Below, one piece after another: positions 41,706 to 51,502 of a stretch of 64,000 nucleotides of DNA. Numbering within the stretch: position 1 is the first letter of the stretch; every line of letters starts with the position of its first letter. The stretch comes from Mesoterricola silvestris (GTDB taxonomy: Bacteria; Acidobacteriota; Holophagae; Holophagales; Holophagaceae), in contig NZ_AP027080.1 in the NCBI RefSeq assembly GCF_030295405.1, forward strand, positions 1,922,001 to 1,986,000, in the 5' to 3' direction. The notes below the pieces were generated by a model. That model was not told the DNA's origin. It was given only the letters and a program-made list of their open reading frames with translations, and made no database searches. The translations under genes and the position numbers were made by a program.

Positions 41706-41954
41706 ATGATGCTGATTCCCGAAGGCCTGGCCACGTCAAAAGCGCTTTCCGCGGCCTGCCTAAGGCGAACGGTACTGCGGGGGAGTTTGTCCCCGGTGCA
41801 GGCGGCCCAGGTCCTGCGGATGCTCGATGACGGTCACCTCAAGGAGGCCGCCGGGGACGGGGACCCCGGCGGCCTGCGGACGCTCCTGCGGGACCTCCAG
41901 GAGCGCTACCCCGAAGCCCTCTCCGCCTTCAACGCCCGGCTGCCGGGGGCCTAG
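41706..41954 (+). CDS. Small hypothetical protein
   Basis: An 82-residue, predicted helical protein (SPVQAAQVLRMLDDGHLKEA, LRTLLRDLQERYPEAL) without cysteine, signal or membrane helix. GGAGG lies seven bases before the ATG at 41706, and a good promoter lies about 115 bases upstream, so it is likely expressed. The helical pattern resembles small regulatory or anti-sigma-type proteins, but I recognise no family. Confidence 0.65.
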   Translation: MMLIPEGLATSKALSAACLRRTVLRGSLSPVQAAQVLRMLDDGHLKEAAGDGDPGGLRTLLRDLQERYPEALSAFNARLPGA

Positions 41955-41973
41955 GAGCTCGGAAAGGATCATA

Positions 41974-42034
41974 CGTGTTCCGGACCTTCGCCAGGGACCC
42001 GCTGCCGCAGGCAAGCTGGGCAAGGTAGCCATCG
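41974..42034 (+). repeat. REP-like sequence, dispersed copy of 9591-9642
   Basis: It begins CGTGTTCCGGACCTTCGCC and contains CGCTGCCGCAGGCAAGCTG, each a one-mismatch match to the reverse strand at 9591-9642, and ends in GCCATCG as that copy does. It also has hairpin-forming potential (GCTGCC with GGTAGC). It lies 19 bases past the stop of the small gene. Confidence 0.65.
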
Positions 42035-42095
42035 CGAACATCGTGGTCGGGTTGAGCGGGTGAACGGCCCGCCCATGGCGATTCGGCAAGACCAG

Positions 42096-42243
42096 CGAAA
42101 AAATCAAACGCTGAGGCGCAGAGGACTCGCTGGGGCGCTGGGGGCACTGCCTCTGGTCTGAAACCCGGCGGATCCCGCCACGGTTCACCTTCCTTTCCCA
42201 GCGCCCCAGCGAGTCCTCTGCGCCCCAGCGTTTGGTTTTTCTG
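42096..42243. repeat. Large inverted repeat with 47-base arms (family C)
   Basis: Arms 42096-42142 and 42197-42243 match with about three mismatches around a 54-base loop. The arm core (AACGCTGGGGCGCAGAGGAC plus CTCGCTGGGGCGCTGGG) reads like the CGCAGAG-type repeats seen in many environmental genomes. A-rich and T-rich ends (AAAAAATC / TTTTTCTG) flank it, so it could act as a bidirectional terminator. Confidence 0.8.
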
Positions 42244-42399
42244 CCTGGTTCTTGTGGCGCAACGCGGTTCGGGCGCGGATTCCTTGTCCCCGCCCTTGAC
42301 CCCAGAACCTGCGCACTCCATGAGCAGGGCACCAAGGTAGGGACTGCCCTTGCGAAACGCCCCGCATGGCCTTGCCGCCCGGGGCCACCCCCACCCCCC

Positions 42400-43395
42400 C
42401 TACAGCCGATTCACCAGCTCGCAAAGCCGGGCGGCGTAGGCGAGTTCGTTGTCGTGCCAACCGCAGACTTTCACCAGGGTTCCGCCCACCACGCGGGTGA
42501 GGTCGGGGTCCATGACCACGCTCTCCTCCCGGCCGGTGAAATCGCGGCTCACGAGGCCGCCCTCGCTCACGGCCAGGATGCCCCGGAGGCGCACCCGGGA
42601 GGCCTCGTCGAAGGCGTCGTTCAGCTCGGCGGGGGTGACGGGGCGGCGCAGGACGGCGGTGAGGTCCACCAGGTTCACGTTGAGGCAGGGCACCCGGAGG
42701 GCCCAGCCGTCGAAGCCCCCGGGCAGGTGGGGCAGGGCCTTGCGCAGGGCGCCGAAGGCGCTGCTGGTGGTGGGGATGATGCTCATGAAGGCGGCCCGGG
42801 CCCGGCGCAGGTCCTTGTGGGGGAGGTCCAGGAGGCGCTGGTCGTTGGTGGCCACGTGCACGGTGCTCATGCTGGCGGTCTCCAGGCCGAAGGCCTTGTC
42901 CAGCACGTCCAGGATGGGGGCGGTGGCGTGGGCGGTGCAGCTGGCGTTGGAGATCACCCGGTGGCGCTCGGGGTCCAGGAGGTGGCCGTTGAAGGGGTGG
43001 ATCACCGTGAAATCGGCGTCGGGGCTGGGGGCGGAGATGACCACGTTGCGCACGGGGCCCCGCAGGTGCCGGGCGGCGCCCTCCCGGGTGGCGAAACGGC
43101 CGCTGGCCTCCACCACTACCCGGGCCTGGTGGTCCCCGAAGGGGATGCGGGCGGGGTCGGTCTCGTGGTAGAGGGGGTACTCCTTGCCCTCCATGACGAT
43201 GAAATCCCAGTCGCCCTTGCGCAGGCCCAGCACCGCTGGGTGGTCGTCCCCGTGGATGGAATCGAAGCGCAGGAGGTGCACCACGGTTTCCAGGTCGGCG
43301 GGATCGTTGAGGGCGCAGAGGCGGTGGGGGCGCTGCAGGGCCAGACGCCGCGCGGCCAGCCTTCCGATGCGTCCGAGTCCATTGATGGCGATCAT
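42400..43395 (-). CDS. GAPDH-family dehydrogenase, Epd-like
   Basis: A 331-residue GAPDH-fold enzyme with the NAD loop INGLGRIGR, the catalytic Cys153 in SNASCTAHA and the catalytic His180 in TVHVATNDQ. The segment NDQRLLDLPHKDLRRARAAFMSIIPTT is nearer to erythrose-4-phosphate dehydrogenase (Epd: HDQQVID..HPDLRRTRAA) than to glycolytic GAPDH. It may supply 4-phosphoerythronate for pyridoxal phosphate made by PdxJ. The ATG overlaps the stop of the next upstream paralogue by four bases. Confidence 0.8.
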   Translation of the reverse strand: MIAINGLGRIGRLAARRLALQRPHRLCALNDPADLETVVHLLRFDSIHGDDHPAVLGLRKGDWDFIVMEGKEYPLYHETDPARIPFGDHQARVVVEASGRFATREGAARHLRGPVRNVVISAPSPDADFTVIHPFNGHLLDPERHRVISNASCTAHATAPILDVLDKAFGLETASMSTVHVATNDQRLLDLPHKDLRRARAAFMSIIPTTSSAFGALRKALPHLPGGFDGWALRVPCLNVNLVDLTAVLRRPVTPAELNDAFDEASRVRLRGILAVSEGGLVSRDFTGREESVVMDPDLTRVVGGTLVKVCGWHDNELAYAARLCELVNRL

Positions 43396-44366
43396 CGGGC
43401 GAGCTCCAGGCAGAGGTCCCTGAGCCGCGCGGCGTAGGCGGCCTCGTTGTCGTACCAGGCGAAGACCTTGACGAAGCGGGGGGCGTGGATGCGGGTGAGC
43501 CAGGGGTCCACGATGCAACTGGCCTCGCGTCCCCGCAGATCCACGCTCACCAGGGGGGCCTCCAGGAACTGGACGAGGCCCGGGGCGCCATCCCCGGCCC
43601 GGCGCAGGGCGGCGTGCACGGATTCCAGGTCCGCGTCGGTCCGCAGGGTGGCGCCCAGGTCCAGGATGCTCACGTCCGGCGTGGGAACACGCACGGCCAG
43701 GGCCTCGAAGCGGCCCCGGGTCCAGGGCAGCGCCTCCCCCAGGCACCGGGCCATGTCGGTGGGGGCGGGGATCATGCTCATGGCGGCGGCCCGCGCCATG
43801 CGCGGATCGGCGTGGGGCAGGTCGAGGATGCGCTGGTCGTTGCCGTAGCTTTCCACGGCGGTGGCCAGGCCGGCCTCCACGCCGAAGGCCGCGTCCAGGG
43901 CCCCCACCAGGAGGGAGAGGGCGTGGGTGGCGGGGCAGGCCGCGCTGAGCACCTCCCGGCGGGAGGCGTTGACGCCGGGCACCACGGTGGCGTCGGCGTC
44001 CGGGGAGGGGGCGCTGATGACCACGTGGCGGACGCTTCCCCGCAGATGGCCGGCGGCCTCCGCGCGCCGGGTGAAGCGCCCCGAGCACTCCAGCACCACC
44101 TCCGCCCCCAGGTCGCCGAAGGGGGTCCGGGCGGGGTCCGGCGCGGCGGAAAGGGGCACCGGGAGGCCGTCCAGGACGAGGTGCCCCGCCTGGACCTCCA
44201 CCGGGAAGGGCGCCTTCCCGTGCACGGAGTCGTAGGTCACCAGGTGGGCCAGGGTGGCGGCGTCGGCGGGGTCGTTGACGCCCACCAGCTCCAGCCCGGG
44301 CACCCCGTGGATCCGGCGCAGGACCTGGCGCCCGACGCGTCCCAGACCGTTGATGGCGATGCGCAT
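43392..44366 (-). CDS. Divergent GAPDH paralogue lacking the catalytic histidine
   Basis: A 324-residue GAPDH-fold protein with the NAD loop INGLGRVGR. It keeps a Cys at the active-site position (C144 in SAACPATHA, where the family has SNASCTTN), but the following Thr-Thr-Asn is changed. The usual catalytic His (TVHAAT) is replaced by Glu172 in TAVESYGNDQ. It otherwise resembles the Epd-like neighbour (GNDQRILDLPHADPRMARAAAMSMIP). It may have altered chemistry, such as a thioesterase or dehydrogenase without the proton relay, or be a regulatory subunit. It is coupled by ATGA to that neighbour. Confidence 0.8.
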   Translation of the reverse strand: MRIAINGLGRVGRQVLRRIHGVPGLELVGVNDPADAATLAHLVTYDSVHGKAPFPVEVQAGHLVLDGLPVPLSAAPDPARTPFGDLGAEVVLECSGRFTRRAEAAGHLRGSVRHVVISAPSPDADATVVPGVNASRREVLSAACPATHALSLLVGALDAAFGVEAGLATAVESYGNDQRILDLPHADPRMARAAAMSMIPAPTDMARCLGEALPWTRGRFEALAVRVPTPDVSILDLGATLRTDADLESVHAALRRAGDGAPGLVQFLEAPLVSVDLRGREASCIVDPWLTRIHAPRFVKVFAWYDNEAAYAARLRDLCLELAR

Positions 44367-44434
44367 TCGATTCCCCAGAATGGGAAGAGCCGGCAGGGGG
44401 TTCCCGCCGGCTCTCCTCCGGTTGCGGCGCTGGA

Positions 44435-45493
<1,059 letters not shown>

Positions 45494-45718
45494 TCAGCAG
45501 TTGACAGCAGGATACCGCAATGCGCCCAGATGTTGTTCAAGCTTCTTGGACAGCGTGTTCCGGTGCATGCCCAGCTTGCGCGCCGCGGCGCTCTGGTTTC
45601 CGTGGTGGGCCTCGAGGACCAGCTCGAGGTAGATGCGCTCCAGTTCCCGCTTGGCGATCTCGAGGGGGATGTCCTTTCGCACGAGCTCGGCGATCAGTTC
45701 CTCCATCATGTGGCGCAT
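45494..45718 (-). CDS. Small Fis-family DNA-binding protein
   Basis: A 74-residue protein with an N-terminal amphipathic helix and a C-terminal Fis-type helix-turn-helix (YLELVLEAHHGNQSAAARKLGMHRNTLSKKL). This is the HTH found at the end of NtrC-type regulators and in Fis itself; here it stands alone. AGGAG lies eight bases before the ATG at 45718. It sits between gap and the divergent pyk gene, so it may control either; nearby is a CCGAA-TTTAC-TTCGG dyad (45775-45789). Confidence 0.8.
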   Translation of the reverse strand: MRHMMEELIAELVRKDIPLEIAKRELERIYLELVLEAHHGNQSAAARKLGMHRNTLSKKLEQHLGALRYPAVNC

Positions 45719-45849
45719 CGGGGTGGCTCCTGGGGTAGCCCAAAAAAATAGCACCTCGGATGGGCCGTGGACAGCCGAATTTACTTCGGTCCCGGCCCCT
45801 CCGCTGCGGAAAAACCTGTGGAATACTTGTGGATACTCCGGAGGACTCC

Positions 45850-47276
<1,427 letters not shown>

Positions 47277-47280
<4 letters not shown>

Positions 47281-47438
47281 AAGGGCTCCTGGGGTTCTTC
47301 GGCATGAGCCTCGGGGGGGCCCTGGGGTGGTGGCTGGGAGGGCTCCAGAGCCTCACGCTGGCCGTGGTGCTCAGCGCCGTGGGCAGCGGACTGGGACTCT
47401 ACTGGACGCGGCGGCTCGCGGAGGATTACCTCGAATGA
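47277..47438 (+). CDS. Very small membrane protein coupled to pyk
   Basis: A 53-residue protein with one long hydrophobic segment or two short ones (FGMSLGGALGWWLGGL and LTLAVVLSAVGSGLGLYW) and a charged C-terminus (TRRLAEDYLE). The start is TTG inside the pyk stop (TTGA overlap), giving translational coupling. The GxxxG-rich helix suggests helix packing. The stop directly abuts the stop of the convergent transglutaminase-like gene. Family not recognised. Confidence 0.5.
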
Positions 47439-49178
47439 TCAGCGGCGGATCTCCAGGGCGTCCAGGAGCCTGAAGGCCTCGGGTTCGGAAACCGCCTCCA
47501 CCCGGAGCCATTCGCCGCCGCCCGCGTCCGCCCAGAGGGTGCCCGATCCGAACCAGCCCCGTCTTCCGTCCCTGCCCTGGAGGAGGCGCACCGCGGATGA
47601 GGAGCCCGGCCGGGGCGAGGCGGTGACCCGGTGCCGTCCGTCCAGGTCCAGCCGGCCCTCGACCCAGGTCCACCGGGACCCGGGAAGGCGCAGGGCGAAG
47701 CCCGGCCCGTAGGCGGTGTCGCCCTGCACCCGCACGGCCGCGGCCCAGGGGGCCTCGGGCACCCAGGTGCCGTCCTGGAAGGTGGAGGCGGCGTTCTCCC
47801 AGCCCACCGCGCCCAGGTCGGCCAGGTCGGTGGTGCCGAGCTTGAGGCGGAAGGCCGAGGCCGGGACCATGTCGAAGGTGGGGTCCACCGGGAACCACCG
47901 GGCCCCGATGCGGGCCTCCACCCAGAAGTGGAGTCCCATGCCTTCGCCCATGGCCACCCAGCCCACCACGCCCCGGGCCGGCACCCCCAGGCGGCGCAGG
48001 AGGGCCACCTCCAGCACCCCGTGCTCCGTGCAGTCGCCCCGGGGGCAGCGGGCCACCTCCTGGGCGGAGGCGAAGCCCACGGTGTAGTCCTTGTCCCGGA
48101 TCCAGTCGTACACGAAGGCGGTGACCCGCCGCACCAGTTCGGCCCGGGTCGCGCCGGGCGGCGGATCCAGGCGCTTGACGAGGCCGTCGAAGACGGGATC
48201 CCGGAACTGCACCAGCGGCGTCGCGGCGAGGAAGGGACGGTCCTCGGCGGAGGGGGCGCCCTTCACCGGCGGCTCCGTGCATTCCGCCCCGGCCAGGGGC
48301 GCGGCGCGCTCCAGGCGGAAGCGGTTGGGCCCCAGGGGGCGCTGCTGGGCGTCCACGGGAAGGTCCAGGGTCCCCTTGCCCTCCCACCGCACCGTCACGT
48401 CGCGCACCCAGGGGACGAAGGGATGGGGCGGGAGGGTCTTGAGGGTGGGTTCGAAGAAGGTCTTGTCCCCCTTGGCCGCGGCCAGGGGGGGCAGCCCCTC
48501 CCGCTGGGAGACCATGACGATGCCCGCGAAGGAGCCCACCGACTTGAGGTCGCCCTCGGCGGGATCGATCCACATCTCCATTTCCTGGGCCATGGGGCCC
48601 TCCGAGGCCTTGCCCCGGAACCGCACGGCCCCGGGGTACCCCGGCAGGGGGTCGGCCCCCACGGGCTCCAGGTCCAGGGCCGCGGGCTGCTGGGTGGGGA
48701 CGTTGAAGCTCCTCAGGTGCACGGGGCGCCGGGCCGCGGCGGCGGCCTTGAGGAGGTCGTCCACGTCCCCGGGCCAGAGGGTGGTGCCTTCGGGCAGATC
48801 CACGGTCTTCACGGGCAGGTTCCGGTAGGTGACCCGGAGCTTCCCGGGTTCCGCGGGGGTCCAGGAGGCCTGGCCCTCCACCGGTTCCTGGGAGAGGGCC
48901 ACGCGGAACGTGAACTGCAGGGAGCCGTCGGGGCGCTTCAGGGCGGATTCCCAGAGGTCCTGGGAGATGGTCACGCCCATGCGCTCGAGCTTGGCCCATT
49001 CGCGGGATTCGATGCGGACCCCCTCGGGTCCGCGGGTGAGCTTGCGGGAGGATCCGCCGGCCTCCTGGCCCGCGATCCACTGCCGGAAGGTCTGGGTCCC
49101 GCCGGTGCGCGGCGCCGGGTCCGCCAGCAGGACGGCGGCCAGGGTGAAGGTGAGGATCGCGCGGATGGGGACGGCCAT
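47439..49178 (-). CDS. Exported protein with transglutaminase-like domain
   Basis: A 579-residue protein with a signal peptide (about 1-20), a beta-rich N-terminal region (about 50-330) and a transglutaminase-like domain (about 335-430). The papain-type triad is visible as Cys in PRGDCTEHG, His in GLHFWVEA and Asp in WFPVDPTFD. Such proteins in Bacteria are usually cell-surface peptidases or amidases acting on proteins or peptidoglycan. The C-terminal 130 residues are beta-strand rich. The ATG at 49178 has GGAG six bases upstream. Confidence 0.85.
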   Translation of the reverse strand: MAVPIRAILTFTLAAVLLADPAPRTGGTQTFRQWIAGQEAGGSSRKLTRGPEGVRIESREWAKLERMGVTISQDLWESALKRPDGSLQFTFRVALSQEPVEGQASWTPAEPGKLRVTYRNLPVKTVDLPEGTTLWPGDVDDLLKAAAAARRPVHLRSFNVPTQQPAALDLEPVGADPLPGYPGAVRFRGKASEGPMAQEMEMWIDPAEGDLKSVGSFAGIVMVSQREGLPPLAAAKGDKTFFEPTLKTLPPHPFVPWVRDVTVRWEGKGTLDLPVDAQQRPLGPNRFRLERAAPLAGAECTEPPVKGAPSAEDRPFLAATPLVQFRDPVFDGLVKRLDPPPGATRAELVRRVTAFVYDWIRDKDYTVGFASAQEVARCPRGDCTEHGVLEVALLRRLGVPARGVVGWVAMGEGMGLHFWVEARIGARWFPVDPTFDMVPASAFRLKLGTTDLADLGAVGWENAASTFQDGTWVPEAPWAAAVRVQGDTAYGPGFALRLPGSRWTWVEGRLDLDGRHRVTASPRPGSSSAVRLLQGRDGRRGWFGSGTLWADAGGGEWLRVEAVSEPEAFRLLDALEIRR

Positions 49179-49202
49179 GGAGTGCTCCGTCCCCACGATA
49201 AC

Positions 49203-49658
49203 CTACCTGGGGCCGCCCCCGGGATGGCGCATGCGCATGCCTTCGAGCCTGCCCATGAGCCGCGCGGCCTTTTCCCGCTGCTCGGGGGTGAGGATCGCGC
49301 GGATCTCCATGCGCTGGGCCCGGTGCTCCAGGAGCAGGTCCAGGTTGGCGTCGGCCTGGGCGCGGTGGAGGGCCTTGAGGTCCTCGGCCTTGGCGTCGGG
49401 GTTCTTCATGGCGTCGGCGAAGGCCTTGTGCGCCGTCTCGGCCGCGGCGCGGCGGGATTCGATGGCGGCCTTGTGCTTGCCGCGGATCTCCTTGACGGAG
49501 GTCTTCTGGGCTTCGGTGAGATTCAGGGCCCGGTCGAAGCGCGCCTCCCGGTCCGGAAGGCGGTCCCCCATGCGGGGCCGGGGCGGGGGGGCGTCCTGGG
49601 CCAGGACCGGCGTCAGGCCGATCCCCAGGGCGAGCGCGGCGGATGCGAGTGTTCTCAT
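49203..49658 (-). CDS. Spy/CpxP-like periplasmic protein
   Basis: A 151-residue periplasmic helical protein with a signal peptide (about 1-20, ending VLAQD). It has two LTxxQ motifs (LTEAQKTSVKEI and LTPEQREKAARL), as in Spy/CpxP and related metal-resistance or chaperone proteins. The middle is a long helix rich in Ala, Lys and Glu. It starts 25 bases past the transglutaminase gene's ATG on the same strand and so is probably the upstream gene of that pair. Confidence 0.8.
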   Translation of the reverse strand: MRTLASAALALGIGLTPVLAQDAPPPRPRMGDRLPDREARFDRALNLTEAQKTSVKEIRGKHKAAIESRRAAAETAHKAFADAMKNPDAKAEDLKALHRAQADANLDLLLEHRAQRMEIRAILTPEQREKAARLMGRLEGMRMRHPGGGPR

Positions 49659-49728
49659 GGCCTTCTCCTGGAGGATGTGGGATTTCTTTCCACAGCGTAT
49701 GGGACGCCCCGGGGGCCGGGAGGGTTTA

Positions 49729-50478
49729 ATGGTGGAGATGATCCGCACCCATTCCGCCATCGTCCTCCGGCCCACCCCCTTCGAGGAGGGGGGGCTGGTG
49801 GTGTCCTTCCTCACGGAGCACGGGGAGCGGCTGGTGGGCCTGGCCCGGGGCGCCAAGAAGCCCACCGCCAAGTGGGTCTCCAGCTTCGAGCCCCTGGGGC
49901 TGGTGAAGGTGGGGTTCTTCGGCCGGGAGCAGGCGGAGATCAAGCGGGTCACCCGGTGCGAGCTCCAGCATTCGCCCATGACCCTGGGCCACCTGGAATC
50001 CAGCCTCGTGGTGGCCTGCCTCGCGGATGTCTTCGACCGGGTGGCCCGGGAAGGCGTGGAGGACGACCGCCTCTTCCGGCTCCTGTCGGCCTGCGCCCGG
50101 TGCCTCAAGGAGGACCCCAGCCGGTCCCTGGCCGTCCTGGCCTACGCCGAGCACTGGATGCTCCACCTCATGGGCCTGCTGCCCCACCCCAGGCTCTGCG
50201 GCCGCTGCGGCGGCGGGGAGGCCCCCCTGGTGCTCTTCACCCAGGACCACGGCTGGTGCTGCGCCGCCTGCACCCCGGTGGACCCCCGCGAAGCCCTGCC
50301 CCCGGGCACCCGGGAGCACCTGAAGCTCCTGCGCACCCTTCCCGCGGCCCAGGCCCCCGATCCCGGCGGCTCCGAGGCCGCCCGGGCCGTGACCCGCATC
50401 CTCCGGGACCGCCTGCGGCGGGAACTGGGGGGCCTGAAGAGCTACGAGGTCCTGGAGAAGTTGGTCGTGCCTTGCTGA
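49729..50478 (+). CDS. recO: DNA repair protein RecO
   Basis: A mediator that loads RecA on SSB-coated DNA. It has an N-terminal OB fold (AIVLRPTPFEEGGLVVSFLTEHGERLVGLARGAKK, limits about 10-45), a helical C-terminal domain, and a zinc knuckle formed by CGRC and CCAAC (about 150-182), typical of many RecO proteins. The length (249) fits. The ATG follows GGAGG at five bases. Confidence 0.92.
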   Translation: MVEMIRTHSAIVLRPTPFEEGGLVVSFLTEHGERLVGLARGAKKPTAKWVSSFEPLGLVKVGFFGREQAEIKRVTRCELQHSPMTLGHLESSLVVACLADVFDRVAREGVEDDRLFRLLSACARCLKEDPSRSLAVLAYAEHWMLHLMGLLPHPRLCGRCGGGEAPLVLFTQDHGWCCAACTPVDPREALPPGTREHLKLLRTLPAAQAPDPGGSEAARAVTRILRDRLRRELGGLKSYEVLEKLVVPC

Positions 50479-50587
50479 CGATGCGGCTCGTAGGCCTGAC
50501 ACGTCCGTGACATCCGGCCCAGCGGTGACACGATCGTGGCGGAAAGGGCGCCCAGCATCACTGTCCTGTAACTTCCGCCGACGCGCC

Positions 50588-50616
50588 TTGACGAGCGAAC
50601 GAACGTAACCGATACC
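50588..50616 (+). promoter_or_regulatory. Promoter candidate upstream of tonB-like gene
   Basis: TTGACG (50588-50593) is followed after 17 bases by GATACC (50611-50616): a good -35 and a poor -10. It would place the start just before a strong hairpin at 50643. Confidence 0.3.
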
Positions 50617-50642
50617 TTGGCAACACGATCTTTGGGACACAA

Positions 50643-50680
50643 GGAAGCGGCGCGGGACCCTGGGGTCCGCGCCGCTTTCC
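50643..50680 (+). other. Strong hairpin in the leader before tonB-like gene
   Basis: GGAAGCGGCGCGGGACCC pairs with GGGTCCGCGCCGCTTTCC around two bases, with one bulged base on each arm. It is 165 bases after the recO stop and 33 bases before the ATG at 50714. There is no T-run. It could end recO transcripts with help of a factor, or act as a leader structure controlling the tonB-like gene. Confidence 0.5.
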
Positions 50681-50713
50681 CGTACCCGGAGGTCCCCAGC
50701 CCAAGGAGGTCCC

Positions 50714-51475
50714 ATGTCCGCCCGCGACCGTTGCCCTCGGCCTGCCGAGATCCTGCCCCCCACGCTGCTGTTCAATGCCGTGCACCTGGCGGCGCCCCCC
50801 ACGGACCGCCTGGCCAGTTTGATGCTGGCCTGCGCCATTTACGCCGGCCTGGGCGCCGCGGTCCTGGGCGGGGCCCGGCACCTGGCCATCCGGAGGCCGG
50901 TTACCACCCTGCCGCCGGTGGTCATCATCGATCCGGACCTCGATCCGCCCCGCCCGGCCGTCCGGGTCGAGCCGGCCCGGGGCGGGGGCCCGGTGCCGCC
51001 GGGGCTCAAGGTGGTGCAGCCGCCCCCGGACGCCAACGTCATTCCCGACCACACGCCGGCGGGCCTCCCCACGGCAAACCACGGGGGGGAGATCGCGGGG
51101 GATCCCAACGCCCCGGTGGGCCCCGGGATCGTGGGGCTCCCCCCGGGGCCGCCCACGCCACCCGTCCAGACGGCCCCCCGCGCCGCCCAGGTGGTGGAAA
51201 TGGAAACCCAGGCCATGCGCATCCTCAGTCAGGTGCCCCCCGTGTACCCGGCCCTGGCCAGGCTGACGCGCATCCAGGGGCCCGTGGAACTGCGCATGAC
51301 CGTGGATGTCACCGGGACGCCCACGGATATCCAGGTCATCTCCGGCCCCCACCCCCTGCTGGTGAACGAGGCGGTGCGGGTGGCCCGGCTCTGGCGCTTC
51401 CAGCCCGCGAAGCTGGACGGGATCCCCGTGGCGGCCACCTTCCGGCTCACCGTGGCATTCCGGCTGGAGAGATGA
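50714..51475 (+). CDS. tonB: TonB-family energy-transducing protein
   Basis: A 253-residue protein with a 33-residue polar N-terminal extension, one membrane helix (about 33-55, LASLMLACAIYAGLGAAVLGG), a Pro-rich periplasmic linker and a C-terminal TonB domain (about 175-253). The TonB domain shows PPVYPALARLTRIQGPVELRMTVDVTG and ARLWRFQPAKLDGIPV. It couples inner-membrane proton motive force to TonB-dependent receptors. No exbB/exbD is adjacent. The start has AAGGAG in the normal place. Confidence 0.9.
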   Translation: MSARDRCPRPAEILPPTLLFNAVHLAAPPTDRLASLMLACAIYAGLGAAVLGGARHLAIRRPVTTLPPVVIIDPDLDPPRPAVRVEPARGGGPVPPGLKVVQPPPDANVIPDHTPAGLPTANHGGEIAGDPNAPVGPGIVGLPPGPPTPPVQTAPRAAQVVEMETQAMRILSQVPPVYPALARLTRIQGPVELRMTVDVTGTPTDIQVISGPHPLLVNEAVRVARLWRFQPAKLDGIPVAATFRLTVAFRLER

Positions 51476-51502
51476 GGTAGGCTGTTCCTTTGGAGCAAGC
51501 CC

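Larger units (their letters stand above)
41955..42399. other. 445-base non-coding region with two repeat types
   Basis: The convergent gap between the small protein and the first GAPDH-like gene has no supported gene. It holds a REP-like copy (41974-42034) and a large inverted repeat with 47-base arms (42096-42142 and 42197-42243). The remaining 42244-42399 shows nothing recognisable. Confidence 0.6.

Noticed and set aside
47631-50510. 959-codon open frame on the plus strand
   Set aside because: Antisense to the transglutaminase-like and Spy-like genes and out of frame with recO; composition is typical of a shadow.
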